From the NCBI GenBank assembly GCA_017936665.1, contig JAGBFB010000022.1, forward strand, positions 1 to 59,983: a DNA stretch of 59,983 nucleotides, read 5' to 3'. The notes below the pieces were generated by a model. It worked only from the letters and a program-made list of their open reading frames with translations. It did not search any database and was not told the origin of the DNA. The stretch is from Spirochaetaceae bacterium (GTDB lineage: Bacteria; Spirochaetota; Spirochaetia; Treponematales; Treponemataceae). The translations under genes and the position numbers were made by a program. Shown piece by piece: positions 25,776-35,750 of the stretch (positions are counted from its first letter, which is position 1; every line of letters begins with the position of its first letter).

Positions 25776-26389
25776 AATCTTACAAAAAGATAATTTTTTT
25801 AGTAATATTAATTTCTCTTTTAGGTTCTTTGCCTCTTTTTTCATATTTGATAACATACAAAGAACAATATTACAAACTTTATCATGTTCACTATCAACAA
25901 TATCCAGATGATGTTATAGAAAATATTTATTGGTTAGAAAAAGCAGCAAAAGCAGATTTTGCAAATCCTCAATATGCATTAGCAAAAATCACAGATAAAA
26001 CCGATTGGGAAAAATATCGATATTTATTTATGATGCATATTAACTTAAAATTAGTTGAACAACATCTTCGTTTAGGGCGAACCTGGGATAAAAAAATTGC
26101 GTATTTTTATGATGCTCCTTGGAAAGAAGAATATTTGCGTGATTTAGAAACAGCAAAAACTTGTTACGCAACAGGTCTTCATTATTGGAAAGAAGCAAAA
26201 CTTTGGGCTGAAAAAGCAGGAATGAAAAAATTTAATTTTATGTATCTCACAGATATTCAAAATTGGGAAGATGAAAAACACCGAATTGAAACAGGTAAAT
26301 TGGACTACGAAAAAACAATAAATCGGGAACTAGAAAGAATTGAAAAAGTAATATCTCAATATCTTGAAATGGATGAAAATACTTATTAA
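25772..26389 (+). CDS. Membrane-anchored protein of unknown function
   Basis: 205 residues from a GTG at 25772 that overlaps the tmk stop as GTGA. An ATG at 25736 would add 12 polar residues and overlap tmk by 40 bases, and I consider it less likely. One N-terminal transmembrane segment (about residues 7-27, IIFLVILISLLGSLPLF) precedes a helical, Trp/Tyr-rich domain (VENIYWLEKAA-like region, GLHYWKEAKLWAEKAG) with a TPR-like feel. It is probably anchored with the domain outside the cytoplasm. I know no function for it. It lies between tmk and aroB, 9 bases before aroB. Confidence 0.78.
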   Translation: MKSYKKIIFLVILISLLGSLPLFSYLITYKEQYYKLYHVHYQQYPDDVIENIYWLEKAAKADFANPQYALAKITDKTDWEKYRYLFMMHINLKLVEQHLRLGRTWDKKIAYFYDAPWKEEYLRDLETAKTCYATGLHYWKEAKLWAEKAGMKKFNFMYLTDIQNWEDEKHRIETGKLDYEKTINRELERIEKVISQYLEMDENTY

Positions 26390-26398
26390 AATATAAGT

Positions 26399-27496
26399 AT
26401 GATTACTGACACTTTTTCTATAAAATATCAATTAGTTCCTCATGGAACAGAAGAAACAAAAATTCAATTTTATAACACAATCCCAGAAATTTTTGAAAAT
26501 TTAGTACAAAATAATGAACAAACTGTAATTTGTACAGATTCAAATGTGGTAAACATTCCAGAAGTAAAAACTTTTTTAAATAAAATAAATAATGCAAATG
26601 TAGAAACAGTTATAATTCCTGCAGGTGAAGAAAACAAAACTCTTGAATCTGTACTTTCAATTATAAAGGCTGCCCTTGATAAATCTTTTACAAGAAATTG
26701 TAAATTTATTGCCATCGGTGGTGGTGTTATTAGCGATATGACAGCCTTTGCATCTTCACTTTACAAACGAGGTGCAAAACTTGAAATAGTACCAACTACT
26801 CTACTTTCCATGGCAGACGCTTGTATTGGTGGAAAAACTGGCTGTGATTTTGACAATTACAAAAATATGATTGGCACATTTTATCCTGCTAGTAAATTAC
26901 ATTTTTGTCCAGATTTTATACTATCTTTGCCAGAAAACGAATATTTATCAGGCTTGGCAGAAGTAATAAAGACAGCCATGTTATACGCACCAAAATTATT
27001 TCAGATTTTGAAAACAGAAAACGAAAAAATAAAATCACGAAACAAAGAAGAACTTTATCAGATAATAAAACGCTGCGCCTTAGCAAAATCTAATATTGTA
27101 GAAAAAGATATTTCTGAAACTGGTCTTAGAAAACAACTTAATCTTGGCCACACTTTTGGTCATGCATTGGAATCAGTTGCTGGTTTTGGAAAAATTTCTC
27201 ATGGACAAGCTGTTGCATGGGGGCTTGGTCGTGCAATTCAATTAAGTTTAAATTTAGGTTTATGTGAAGAAGATTACAAAGATGATGTTTTTGAATTATT
27301 AAACATATATGGATATTCTACAGAAAAAACACCAAAAATAATTGCTGAACAAGAAAATGTACAAGAAAAACTTATAAAAGCAATGAAACAAGACAAAAAA
27401 AATGATTCAAATGGAATTACTTTTGTCTTGCAAAGAGAAATCAATAGTACTTTGATTGAAATTGTACAAGAAAAAGATATTTTAGCAGTTTTATAA
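26399..27496 (+). CDS. aroB: 3-dehydroquinate synthase
   Basis: 365 residues, full length. It cyclises DAHP to 3-dehydroquinate in the shikimate pathway, needing NAD and a divalent metal. Visible motifs: GGGVISDMTAFASSLYKRG (about 103-121, NAD site), PTTLLSMADACIGGKTG, KNMIGTFYPA, and the metal ligands in SGLAEVIKTAM (Glu) and HTFGHALE (His). The substrate loop GCDFDNYKNMIG differs slightly from the common GVNxxxGKNMIG. It is last in the tmk operon. Shikimate synthesis argues for a free-living or gut treponeme rather than a highly reduced pathogen. Confidence 0.94.
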   Translation: MITDTFSIKYQLVPHGTEETKIQFYNTIPEIFENLVQNNEQTVICTDSNVVNIPEVKTFLNKINNANVETVIIPAGEENKTLESVLSIIKAALDKSFTRNCKFIAIGGGVISDMTAFASSLYKRGAKLEIVPTTLLSMADACIGGKTGCDFDNYKNMIGTFYPASKLHFCPDFILSLPENEYLSGLAEVIKTAMLYAPKLFQILKTENEKIKSRNKEELYQIIKRCALAKSNIVEKDISETGLRKQLNLGHTFGHALESVAGFGKISHGQAVAWGLGRAIQLSLNLGLCEEDYKDDVFELLNIYGYSTEKTPKIIAEQENVQEKLIKAMKQDKKNDSNGITFVLQREINSTLIEIVQEKDILAVL

Positions 27497-27556
27497 AATC
27501 ATAGAGTCTAATATATTGACTTAATTTTACATTTTTGCTAGAATGAAAATATCCTT

Positions 27557-27637
27557 GCGGGGGTGGTGGAATGGTAGACACGCTAGCTTGAGGTGCTAGT
27601 GGCGCGAGCTGTGCCAGTTCAAGTCTGGTCTCCCGCA
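27557..27637 (+). tRNA. tRNA-Leu, anticodon GAG
   Basis: 81 bases, class II. Acceptor GCGGGGG (27557-27563) pairs with CTCCCGC (27630-27636, one G-U), discriminator A. The anticodon arm CTAGC-TTGAGGT-GCTAG gives GAG. It shares its D-arm and anticodon-stem layout with the CAG tRNA at 12415. Confidence 0.95.
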
Positions 27638-27673
27638 AAAAAGATGAGGATGACTAAAAAGTTTAAACCATAG

Positions 27674-27745
27674 TGTCATCCTGAACTTGGTTCAGGATCT
27701 AAACACTGTATATAGTGTAGATTCCGAATCAAGTTCGGAATGACA
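27674..27745. repeat. Palindromic dispersed intergenic repeat
   Basis: A 72-base imperfect palindrome runs from TGTCATCC to GGAATGACA. Each half is itself a hairpin: CCTGAACTTGGTTCAGG (27679-27695) and TTCCGAATCAAGTTCGGAA (27722-27740). A central CACTGTATATAGTG stem lies between them. Outside it CTAAAAAG (27654-27661) pairs with CTTTTTAG (27749-27756). This TGTCAT-CCTGAAC type of repeat is seen between genes in many unrelated bacteria. Placed between a tRNA gene and the 3' end of the surface operon, it may also stop transcription from both sides. Confidence 0.8.
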
Positions 27746-27775
27746 ATTCTTTTTAGACAGCCCCATTTTTTTTAC

Positions 27776-29032
27776 CTAATATGATTTTGCTATACGAAAA
27801 CCTAAAGTATTATTTTTCAAATTTCCTAATAAAAGACAATAATCATTTATGCTACAACTGGAATTTAACCAGCTTCCACCCATAGCATAAAATTTATTTT
27901 CTACATTAGTATCTGTCCATTCAAAAACATTTCCAAATAAATCATAAATTCCAGCATAATTAGGTTTTAAGGAATTACAATCGAGTGTTTTTTCTGAATT
28001 ATAATTAGAATAATATAATAATTCATTTAATTTATCAGTACCAGAAAACTGATATGTGTAAATTTCTTTTTCAAAATTAAGAGATAAAGGTTCTGTACCT
28101 AAAAATATTTTTCTTGCAAAATTGCCACAACGTACAGAAAATTCCCATTCATAAATAGACGGTAAACGATACCCTGTATTATTTTTTAATATAGAACAGT
28201 TCATTATAACTGAACTTTGAGAAGAATCCCGTAAAACTTCTTTTGTAGATGAATTTACATAACATGGAGTAAAATTACACATTTCACTTAAAGCATTACA
28301 CCAAACTCTTGCGTCACACAAGCTAATACTAGTTACAGGTTCATTTGTACCTTGGTAATCCTGCCCTACGTTTCTTTCAGAACCTTCTGTGCCTAGATTT
28401 TGAAACAAATATTTTTTTGTACCACGTTCATCACTTGTTGCCCAAGATAAAACCTCTTGCCATATTTTATAAGAAACTTCTGAACAGGAAATTAAATAAG
28501 GTTCTAAGGTAATAGTATTTTGTTCTATAAATGAAGTAGTAATAAGACCACCAGAACTAACAGAACTATTTAGAGTAAGACTTTCATTTAATGGACAAAA
28601 AAAATCAAAGTTATTTTCTTTTTCTTTTACAAGAATTGTAAAAACTTGTGATTTATTTTCTTTACTTACTATGATGTTTTGTAATCCTGATTCTTTTTTT
28701 ATAGTTGTAATATTTAAATCTGCAAAATTGTTTGAACTTTCATCAACTACAGAATAATCTGAATAACTAGAAGTTACTTGCATACCATCAAGACAAATAG
28801 AACTTACTATTTTTTTTGTATCTGCCCTATACAAAATATCATTTTCTAAATAATACTCAAGACAATTTGGTAAAGAAGTAATTTGAAAAGTAGAAAGAGT
28901 AACTTCATCACTAGGTTCAGTTTGATTAGTTTTTTGTTCACCCTTAAAAACATCAACAAAACTTGGCACATCCAAATTACAAGAAATGAGAAAGATTGAA
29001 AATATAGCTAGAAAAAAGTGTTGTGGTTTCAT
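27776..29032 (-). CDS. Lipoprotein with SUMF1/formylglycine-generating-enzyme fold
   Basis: 418 residues. Signal peptide with lipobox LISC, lipidated Cys18. Residues 45-150 may be a small beta domain similar to those in the neighbour's N-terminus. Residues 165-418 show the FGE-sulfatase/C-type-lectin-like fold: EVSYKIWQEVLSWAT, NEPVTSISLCDARVWCNALSE, GYRLPSIYEWEFSVRCG, GIYDLFGNVFEWT, MGGSWLN, and terminal LGFRIAKSY. Most bacterial lipoproteins of this type are binding or structural proteins, not sulfatase activators. It directly follows the 1801-residue lipoprotein, with adjacent stop and start, so the two are probably co-expressed on the surface. Confidence 0.88.
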   Translation of the reverse strand: MKPQHFFLAIFSIFLISCNLDVPSFVDVFKGEQKTNQTEPSDEVTLSTFQITSLPNCLEYYLENDILYRADTKKIVSSICLDGMQVTSSYSDYSVVDESSNNFADLNITTIKKESGLQNIIVSKENKSQVFTILVKEKENNFDFFCPLNESLTLNSSVSSGGLITTSFIEQNTITLEPYLISCSEVSYKIWQEVLSWATSDERGTKKYLFQNLGTEGSERNVGQDYQGTNEPVTSISLCDARVWCNALSEMCNFTPCYVNSSTKEVLRDSSQSSVIMNCSILKNNTGYRLPSIYEWEFSVRCGNFARKIFLGTEPLSLNFEKEIYTYQFSGTDKLNELLYYSNYNSEKTLDCNSLKPNYAGIYDLFGNVFEWTDTNVENKFYAMGGSWLNSSCSINDYCLLLGNLKNNTLGFRIAKSY

Positions 29033-32000
29033 TTATTGTTGATATCTTCCTAATACAGTATCTGATCCTGATAAATCACAATTTCTTGTAATTATACAAT
29101 TAGCTTGAGAACTAATTCTTGAATTATTTGGTGATAAAACATATAAGGAACCTCCTGATATGTTTAACTTACAATTAGAACCGACATTAAATCCGCATGG
29201 AGGAATACGCCATTCCACATCATTCATACCTGCTTTTATATCAATTTCGCAGTCTGTTAAAATTAATTCTCCAGAATAGGGATCAGCTTCCAAGTAAAAA
29301 CCTACAGACGAATCTATATTTATCGTTGAATTATTAAATTGTCCATAAACTCTAAAAAAACCAACCCTAGTCGGCGATCTAACACTTAAGTACGAATTAT
29401 CTACAATAAAATTTGTAGTAGTCCAACCATTGAAAGAGTCAGAATTAGAATCTATATTAATTTTTGAACCAGATACAGAAAAAACAGGACCCGTGACATC
29501 TATTCCAAACCCAGAAGAATTAATATCTATGACACAATTTTCTATTACAGCAGAAGTCTTAAAACTACAAATAGCATTGCTTATTATAGACGGTGGAGAA
29601 TAAGGCGACGAAACCGTAATATGTAATGTAGATTCTATTATACTATAATTTTTTGATGCATAAAAGCCACAAATTTCTTTGTCAGATGAATACAAATTTA
29701 TATCAAATTTAGAATTTTCTATTTTTAATCCAGCTTGATTAGCATCAAAACCACCGCTGGCACATTTATCTATTATAAATTCACAATTTTTTATTGTAGA
29801 ACCATTTGTTCCATTTTCAAAAGCAACACAGCTCGAATTAGTATATTCATCACCTGTAAAATTAAATTTTGCATTAGAAATTGTAGCATCACAGCCAACA
29901 CACATCGGGGAATATTTGCCTGCATGTTCAAAATTAAATGTTCCTCCATTTATAGAAAGACTACCTTCTGCGTTAAAGCTATTTCCTCCTTGTGTGGATT
30001 TTAAATTAAATGTTCCACCGTTTATGGATAAATTGCCTGTAGACAGTAAAATATTGGTTCCATCCGTAGATGTTAAATTTATGTTTGAATTATTTATTGA
30101 CAAAACACCATTAGACAAATTTGAAATTGATTTCATATTTGGTGCTGTACAATTATTAATTGTAAGATTTGCTCTATTTGAAAGACCTAAATTTACAGTG
30201 CTATTATTTATATTTATATATCCAGATACAAAGCGTAAGGTATAATTTGCACCAAAAGTAAAATTACCTTGTGGTAAACTGTATGTTTGTGTACAAGGTT
30301 CAAAAATACAATTATTAAAAACTAATTCACCAGAAGAATAGAAATAACAAAAATTTTCATAATTAAATTCTGTATAAGGAAATTCAGTTGCAGAAATATA
30401 TTTATATCCTCTGTTAGAATTTTTGTTTATTACTTTGTTGTTTTCATATTCTAAAATATTACCTGCCCTAATATATTCAAGATCTTCAAAAGTATTATTT
30501 TTTATAGAACTATTATCACCTAAAAATAAAAAACATCCAGTTCCAAAATAATTTTCTTCAATATCAATGTCTTGACCATCGTGGATAGAAAATTCACAAA
30601 GATTTCCAAAAGTATTATTTTTTATCTCAGCATTATTAAAATCAACATTGTCATCAGTCGCTATAAGAGCAAATGGATGTCCTACGATAAAGTTTTCTGT
30701 TGTTCTTATTAAAGTTGTATCAAAATCATTTCCTTCTAAAACTAAATTTTTTGTAGAAAATACAATGCAATAACTGTCATCTTCTTCTAACATATAAAAA
30801 TCTGAATTTTTTATAGTTAAATTTTCACAACCAAAACCTATATAACCACCGCCAATAAAAATTGAATTTTCAATATAAAAATCTTTTGGTTTAATATCCA
30901 AATTACGTGCATAAATTTGCGAAAAACAAAGATTTCCACCATCCGATTTTATGGTTGAGTTTTTTATAAACGAATTTCCATCATAACTAACACCAGCCAA
31001 AGATTCTCTATCCCATTGCCACTCTCCAACAGTAATTTCAGAATCTTCTACTTGAATTATATAGGATGTATCAACTGTTTCTGCTGTTAAAGTTGAATCT
31101 TTCATGATTAGATTTTCAGCAGAAAGAGCACCGTATACGTTATTTATAGCTATTAAATCTAAATTTGAATTTATTAAATTTAAATCTTCATCAAATGAAT
31201 ATATACATGAGTTTTCAAATGTTGTATTTTCTATTGTTGCACCATAACCTGAAACAGAAATATTATTAAAATATGAATTATTTATATGTACAGAAGCACT
31301 TCTATCAATTACATTCACCATTTCAACATACGCTTCCCAAAATAGATGAGGAGCCTCTTCCTCTACAGTTGAATAGTTAATATCATGAATGTCATACATT
31401 TCATTGTTAAATACACAAGATTCAATTATATAATTATTACTTACAGTGTTTAATGCACAATTGGTTTTAGTATTTTTTATAGTAACATCACCTTTATGGT
31501 AAAGCATTGAAAATCCATAAGAATTTGTTACATTTATTTTGGTATTTTCTATTATTGCATTATTCGATGTATTAATAGACCCTGATAAAAGATTATCTTT
31601 TTCTGAATAATAAAATCTACAAGATGAATTTTGCGTTTTTATATTAAACAAACAATTATTAATTTCTAAAGAATGATTTTGAGTTGCTTCTTTTGGATTT
31701 AAAACTTTTGTAATATCCAAAAAAGTTTCATTTGCACTTTGTTCCAAATCAATATCAAATCCGTCTATTGTAAAAGTTCCTGTAAAATTTTCATTTGCAT
31801 AAAACAAAGATTCTTCATTTGAAGAAAATGGTGTTCTTTTTAAAACTGTATGATTTATTAAATTGTTATCTGTATCAACTTCACGCTCATCGATAGAACT
31901 TTCAGTTCCTTCAAATCCACCACGCAAAATTAAATTTGATCTTACATTAAAACCATTTATTTTATTCAAAATTGGTTCATATTCATCAGCTGTAATCCAA

Positions 32001-34438
32001 ATTTCTTGTAAAATAGAATCATCAACAGAGTTTGCTTTTTCTAAAGCTAAATCCAAATTTATAAAAGCGTCTTGCCAACTTGTTCCGTTGTTTCTACCAA
32101 TTGCATTTATATCAACAAAAATAATATCACCACTTTCTTGTAAAGAAACAATATAATCTTTTGTATATAATCCGTTTACACTTGTTACAGTATAAGTTAC
32201 AGGACTAGAAAAATCTTGAGATGAAATTCCACTAGTTTGAATTTGTCCATTTACAGATACAGTTCCATTAGATGTAAAAGTTGGAGTTAATAAAGTTCCT
32301 TTATTTGATCCTGTTCCATAAGGCATAAAAGCAAAAATACTTTTTGTTCTTTCTGTAACGGTTGCTTGAACATCTTCATTTAATGAAGAATTATTTTGAG
32401 TTTTAAAACCAAAATCTAAAATATCACAACTACTTGAACTATCTTTTACAAAAGAAACATCTACCCTATATCGCTTTGTAATTTTTTCTTCTGTTCCTGT
32501 TGTTACAACATAATAAGTTGTATATTTAAAACTTTCTTCTGAAAAACCTGATGTTTGAGTTATACTATTACAAGTTACTTCTCCATTTGATGCAAAAACA
32601 GGAGTTAAATTGTAGGGAGGTTTTTCGGTAAAATATAAAATCTCACATCTTATAGTATTAGTTAAATCGTCAATTGTTGCTACAGCATCTTTTGATAAAT
32701 CTTTATTTAAATAAACAGGAAATTCAAAAGAAGTAATAACAGGCTCTTCTGTAACAATTTGTACAAATTCAATACTTATATCATAAAGGCGACAATACAA
32801 ACCATTTTTTGCAGTACAAAGGTATTGAGTTTTATATTCAAAATTTTCTGATGTTACACTAGAAATAATTTCTTCACCATTTTTTGTAACGATTCCCGGA
32901 GTAATAAAATCTGAAATAAGTTGATACGGAGGAATTTCGCCTTCGTACATAACGGTTGCAGAAATAAATCCTGTATCGCCTTCATTGTAAATTGAAGCAA
33001 TTACAGTTTTCTTTATATCAGTATTTTTTGATTTATAAAATCTAAAATCAGTAATACTTCTTATTGAATCAGGATCTAGTTCTATTGGGCAATGTAACTG
33101 ATATTCTTTACTAACGTTAGAATTATAAACTGTAATTGTACATGTTCTTACAGATTCAGAAAAAGGAATTTTTGTTTCGCCAGAAATTAATTCTGTTTCA
33201 TTTCCTGATGGCATAGTAAAAGTAATTCTATCACCTTCAAAAACCACATGAGGAATTAATTCATAATCTATTTCCATATCCATTGGATATAAACAAGTTA
33301 CATCAATTTGATCTGTATCAACTGAAGATTTTGAATCTTTAATTAAATAAGGATTTGTTGTTTTTGAAAATGCAATATTTAAAAGTTTAGGTTGGATATT
33401 TTTTATTTTACAATTAATGTAATATATTTTTACATCTTTGTTAGCAGAGATTACTGCAAAATAAACTTGTGTGTCATAAAAATTTATTGGCATATCTAAA
33501 CTAGGATATGTGATATTATCAAGTTTTTTTATAAAACTATAAATATATTTTTCAACATCAGAAGTTGTACTATATCCTGAGTAAAACTGTAATATTTGTT
33601 CAAAAGACAAACCTAAACTTAATAAATAATTTTGTGTAAGAGGTAGAACATTTGCACCTTCAGAAACAGTTACAATTGGTAAAATTTCTTTTAAATTTGT
33701 ATTTTCATCAACTTCAAAAGTAACAATACCAGAATATGGAACACTATCACCTAAATTGTTTGAATCTTGTATAATTTCATTATTTCCACCTGTTACAGTA
33801 TGTTCAATTATTGGTTCTGCAATTTGAGATGGAACTTCAAAACTTAAAATTAGATTTTCATAATCTTTCTCTTGAGAATCATCATTATTGTTATCATTTT
33901 GATTTTCATCATTATTGTTATTATTATCTTGACTAGAACTCTCTTTTTTTACGGTTACTGTATAAAACTTATAATTACCTTGACCTGAAATTACTATAAA
34001 AGGTACAGGAGTTGTAAAATCAATAGGCATTTCTAATTTTGGAATTTTAATTCCATCATTTTCTAAAACCAAATTTAAAAACCATGTTTTAAAAGTTCCA
34101 TTTTTATTTGCTGTATACATATCTAATGCCAAGGTAAGTAAATCTTTTTCTGGAAAAATTTTATTTAAGTAATTCAAAGTACCTGGAACAATTTGTGCCT
34201 TTTCTGAAATTTTTACAATAGGAATTAAACTTGTAACATCAGTTTCTGCTGGAACTATAATTGTAATGTTATTATTTGAATCAGGAGTTTGTAAAACAGA
34301 ACGACTTCCGTTTGTATATTCAAGTTGAAAATTTATTATTTCACCTTCTTGTGGAGGAATGATGTTATGAAAAAAATTAGTACAAGAAGAAAATAATAAT
34401 ACTAAAAAAAATAAATTTGCAATTTTAAATCTTTTCAT
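29033..34438 (-). CDS. Giant surface lipoprotein: beta-sandwich repeats plus parallel beta-helix
   Basis: 1801 residues. Lipobox FSSC, Cys19. Residues 25-180 and 195-350 are two related domains (each with IVKISEKA/IVTVSEGANV and a closing xPFIVISGQGNYKF-like strand), separated by an Asn/Asp/Gln run. Several DUF5018-like beta domains follow to about 775. A VDINAIGRNNGTSWQDAF segment then marks the start of a right-handed beta-helix filling the rest, with dozens of N-N-S/I-E-N-T turns. The architecture is that of an adhesin or polymorphic-membrane-type protein. AGGAG precedes the ATG, 9 bases after the OmpA gene. Confidence 0.88.
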   Translation of the reverse strand: MKRFKIANLFFLVLLFSSCTNFFHNIIPPQEGEIINFQLEYTNGSRSVLQTPDSNNNITIIVPAETDVTSLIPIVKISEKAQIVPGTLNYLNKIFPEKDLLTLALDMYTANKNGTFKTWFLNLVLENDGIKIPKLEMPIDFTTPVPFIVISGQGNYKFYTVTVKKESSSQDNNNNNDENQNDNNNDDSQEKDYENLILSFEVPSQIAEPIIEHTVTGGNNEIIQDSNNLGDSVPYSGIVTFEVDENTNLKEILPIVTVSEGANVLPLTQNYLLSLGLSFEQILQFYSGYSTTSDVEKYIYSFIKKLDNITYPSLDMPINFYDTQVYFAVISANKDVKIYYINCKIKNIQPKLLNIAFSKTTNPYLIKDSKSSVDTDQIDVTCLYPMDMEIDYELIPHVVFEGDRITFTMPSGNETELISGETKIPFSESVRTCTITVYNSNVSKEYQLHCPIELDPDSIRSITDFRFYKSKNTDIKKTVIASIYNEGDTGFISATVMYEGEIPPYQLISDFITPGIVTKNGEEIISSVTSENFEYKTQYLCTAKNGLYCRLYDISIEFVQIVTEEPVITSFEFPVYLNKDLSKDAVATIDDLTNTIRCEILYFTEKPPYNLTPVFASNGEVTCNSITQTSGFSEESFKYTTYYVVTTGTEEKITKRYRVDVSFVKDSSSSCDILDFGFKTQNNSSLNEDVQATVTERTKSIFAFMPYGTGSNKGTLLTPTFTSNGTVSVNGQIQTSGISSQDFSSPVTYTVTSVNGLYTKDYIVSLQESGDIIFVDINAIGRNNGTSWQDAFINLDLALEKANSVDDSILQEIWITADEYEPILNKINGFNVRSNLILRGGFEGTESSIDEREVDTDNNLINHTVLKRTPFSSNEESLFYANENFTGTFTIDGFDIDLEQSANETFLDITKVLNPKEATQNHSLEINNCLFNIKTQNSSCRFYYSEKDNLLSGSINTSNNAIIENTKINVTNSYGFSMLYHKGDVTIKNTKTNCALNTVSNNYIIESCVFNNEMYDIHDINYSTVEEEAPHLFWEAYVEMVNVIDRSASVHINNSYFNNISVSGYGATIENTTFENSCIYSFDEDLNLINSNLDLIAINNVYGALSAENLIMKDSTLTAETVDTSYIIQVEDSEITVGEWQWDRESLAGVSYDGNSFIKNSTIKSDGGNLCFSQIYARNLDIKPKDFYIENSIFIGGGYIGFGCENLTIKNSDFYMLEEDDSYCIVFSTKNLVLEGNDFDTTLIRTTENFIVGHPFALIATDDNVDFNNAEIKNNTFGNLCEFSIHDGQDIDIEENYFGTGCFLFLGDNSSIKNNTFEDLEYIRAGNILEYENNKVINKNSNRGYKYISATEFPYTEFNYENFCYFYSSGELVFNNCIFEPCTQTYSLPQGNFTFGANYTLRFVSGYININNSTVNLGLSNRANLTINNCTAPNMKSISNLSNGVLSINNSNINLTSTDGTNILLSTGNLSINGGTFNLKSTQGGNSFNAEGSLSINGGTFNFEHAGKYSPMCVGCDATISNAKFNFTGDEYTNSSCVAFENGTNGSTIKNCEFIIDKCASGGFDANQAGLKIENSKFDINLYSSDKEICGFYASKNYSIIESTLHITVSSPYSPPSIISNAICSFKTSAVIENCVIDINSSGFGIDVTGPVFSVSGSKINIDSNSDSFNGWTTTNFIVDNSYLSVRSPTRVGFFRVYGQFNNSTINIDSSVGFYLEADPYSGELILTDCEIDIKAGMNDVEWRIPPCGFNVGSNCKLNISGGSLYVLSPNNSRISSQANCIITRNCDLSGSDTVLGRYQQ

Positions 34439-34447
34439 AAAAACTCC

Positions 34448-35644
34448 TTAATTTATACTTTTAATTTGTGCCATTCTATATTGTTGATATTCAGAATTAT
34501 CTTTTCCTGGTATGATTTTTCCTGATTTAGTTGCTCCAAGACTTTCCACTTTTACACGACGGTTTGCAATATTATAATTTTCGATTAAATAATTTCTTAC
34601 AATATTTGCTCTATTTAAGCCCATGTTATATTGAAGTTCTTTTGTTTCAAAAGGAGCAGAATGACCTTGTATCAAAATATATTCTTCAGGAAAATCTTCT
34701 AAGTAATTTCCTATCTCGTCTAAAATTAAAATTGATTCTTTTGAAAGTTCATCAGATTTTACTTCAAAATAGATATTTAATAACTCACCTTTTTTATAGG
34801 ATTGAATTGTTTCAGAATCAGAATATTTTTCCTTTAATTCATTAAATTCAGAACGTAAAGCAACCACTTCTGAATAAATATTGTCTAGTTTTTCATTGTT
34901 TAACTTTGTTGATTCCTTTTCAACTTCTACAATTTTTTCAACTTCAACAGGCACATCAATGTACCAAACTTTTAATTCTGGTTTTGGTTTTCTTACAATG
35001 TTTCTAAAGGATGCAACAGGATATAATCTTAATCCAACATCAACAACTGGTAGAGGTACAATACCATCAACTTCCCAAATACAATCTATGCCTGCATTAA
35101 TTTTCAATTTTAAAATATTGTTAAGAAAATTTATTCCAAAATTAAGTCTTGCATTCAAAATATAACTATTTCCAGTTGTAGTAACCAAATTTTGATTAAC
35201 TAAATCAAGAACAGTTTGATAATGAGAAATTTCTGAAAAATAAATACCACCACCAATTGTACATCCCAAAGCTAACCATTGCAAATTTCTATGTTTTGGT
35301 GAAAAAGAGTAAGAAATTGCTCCTGTTAATGGCAAAATATCCAACATTCTAACTAAAGGATTAGAACCTGCAACTACATTATGTCCAGTAGAAATCATTA
35401 ATTGTGTAGAATGAGAAAAACCTCTAAAAAAATCAAAACCGAGAGTTATATTCCATCCTGGTTTGGGTTGAGTATAATCTTCTAGCCCATATACAGCAAG
35501 ATATCGTTGAATAGAACCTTCTAAAAAAATATTATCAAAAGAAATTGGTTTATATAAAACTTCAGATGAATCTTCACAAGACAAATTACAAATAAAAAAA
35601 ATACTTATTATAAATAGAACTAAAACTTTCTTTTTTAAAAACAT
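34448..35644 (-). CDS. OmpA-family outer-membrane/peptidoglycan-binding protein
   Basis: 398 residues with a signal peptide whose end, CNLSCED, could also be a lipobox (Cys about 23). Residues 35-220 are beta-strand rich and resemble an outer-membrane barrel. Residues 230-275 form a short coiled coil (VEVEKIVEVEKEST, then ALRSEFNELKEKY). Residues 285-398 are an OmpA C-terminal domain: LNIYFEVKSDELSKES, IQGHSAPFETKELQYNMGLNRA and RRVKVESLG, the peptidoglycan-binding pattern with its NxxLSxxRA variant. It is first in the surface operon, reads from the poly-G promoter, and has a GGAG site 10 bases before the ATG. Confidence 0.88.
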   Translation of the reverse strand: MFLKKKVLVLFIISIFFICNLSCEDSSEVLYKPISFDNIFLEGSIQRYLAVYGLEDYTQPKPGWNITLGFDFFRGFSHSTQLMISTGHNVVAGSNPLVRMLDILPLTGAISYSFSPKHRNLQWLALGCTIGGGIYFSEISHYQTVLDLVNQNLVTTTGNSYILNARLNFGINFLNNILKLKINAGIDCIWEVDGIVPLPVVDVGLRLYPVASFRNIVRKPKPELKVWYIDVPVEVEKIVEVEKESTKLNNEKLDNIYSEVVALRSEFNELKEKYSDSETIQSYKKGELLNIYFEVKSDELSKESILILDEIGNYLEDFPEEYILIQGHSAPFETKELQYNMGLNRANIVRNYLIENYNIANRRVKVESLGATKSGKIIPGKDNSEYQQYRMAQIKSIN

Positions 35645-35699
35645 TTGTATTTACTCCATTAAAAACTTATTGATCAATTAAAAAAATTGTCTAAATTTT

Positions 35700-35727
35700 A
35701 TTATAAATGAGTACCCCCCCCGGTCAA
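35700..35727 (-). promoter_or_regulatory. Poly-G promoter of the surface operon, probable phase switch
   Basis: On the minus strand TTGACC (35727-35722) and consensus TATAAT (35705-35700) are separated by 16 bases, made of eight G (35721-35714) then TACTCATT. Losing or gaining one G changes the spacer to 15 or 17. In T. pallidum poly-G length in promoters modulates subfamily II tpr genes. An eight-base G run is very unusual in this AT-rich sequence. Confidence 0.78.
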
Positions 35728-35750
35728 CTAGGGAATGCAAATATTTTAAA

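Noticed and set aside
27441-27638. Minus-strand reading frame over tRNA-Leu(GAG)
   Set aside because: It is only the reverse complement of the tRNA gene, with Pro/Leu-rich nonsense.
27776-29032. Diversity-generating retroelement target, as in the T. denticola lectin-fold lipoprotein TvpA
   Set aside because: The FGE/lectin fold fits, but no reverse transcriptase, template repeat or second copy of the C-terminal coding region is present in the window.
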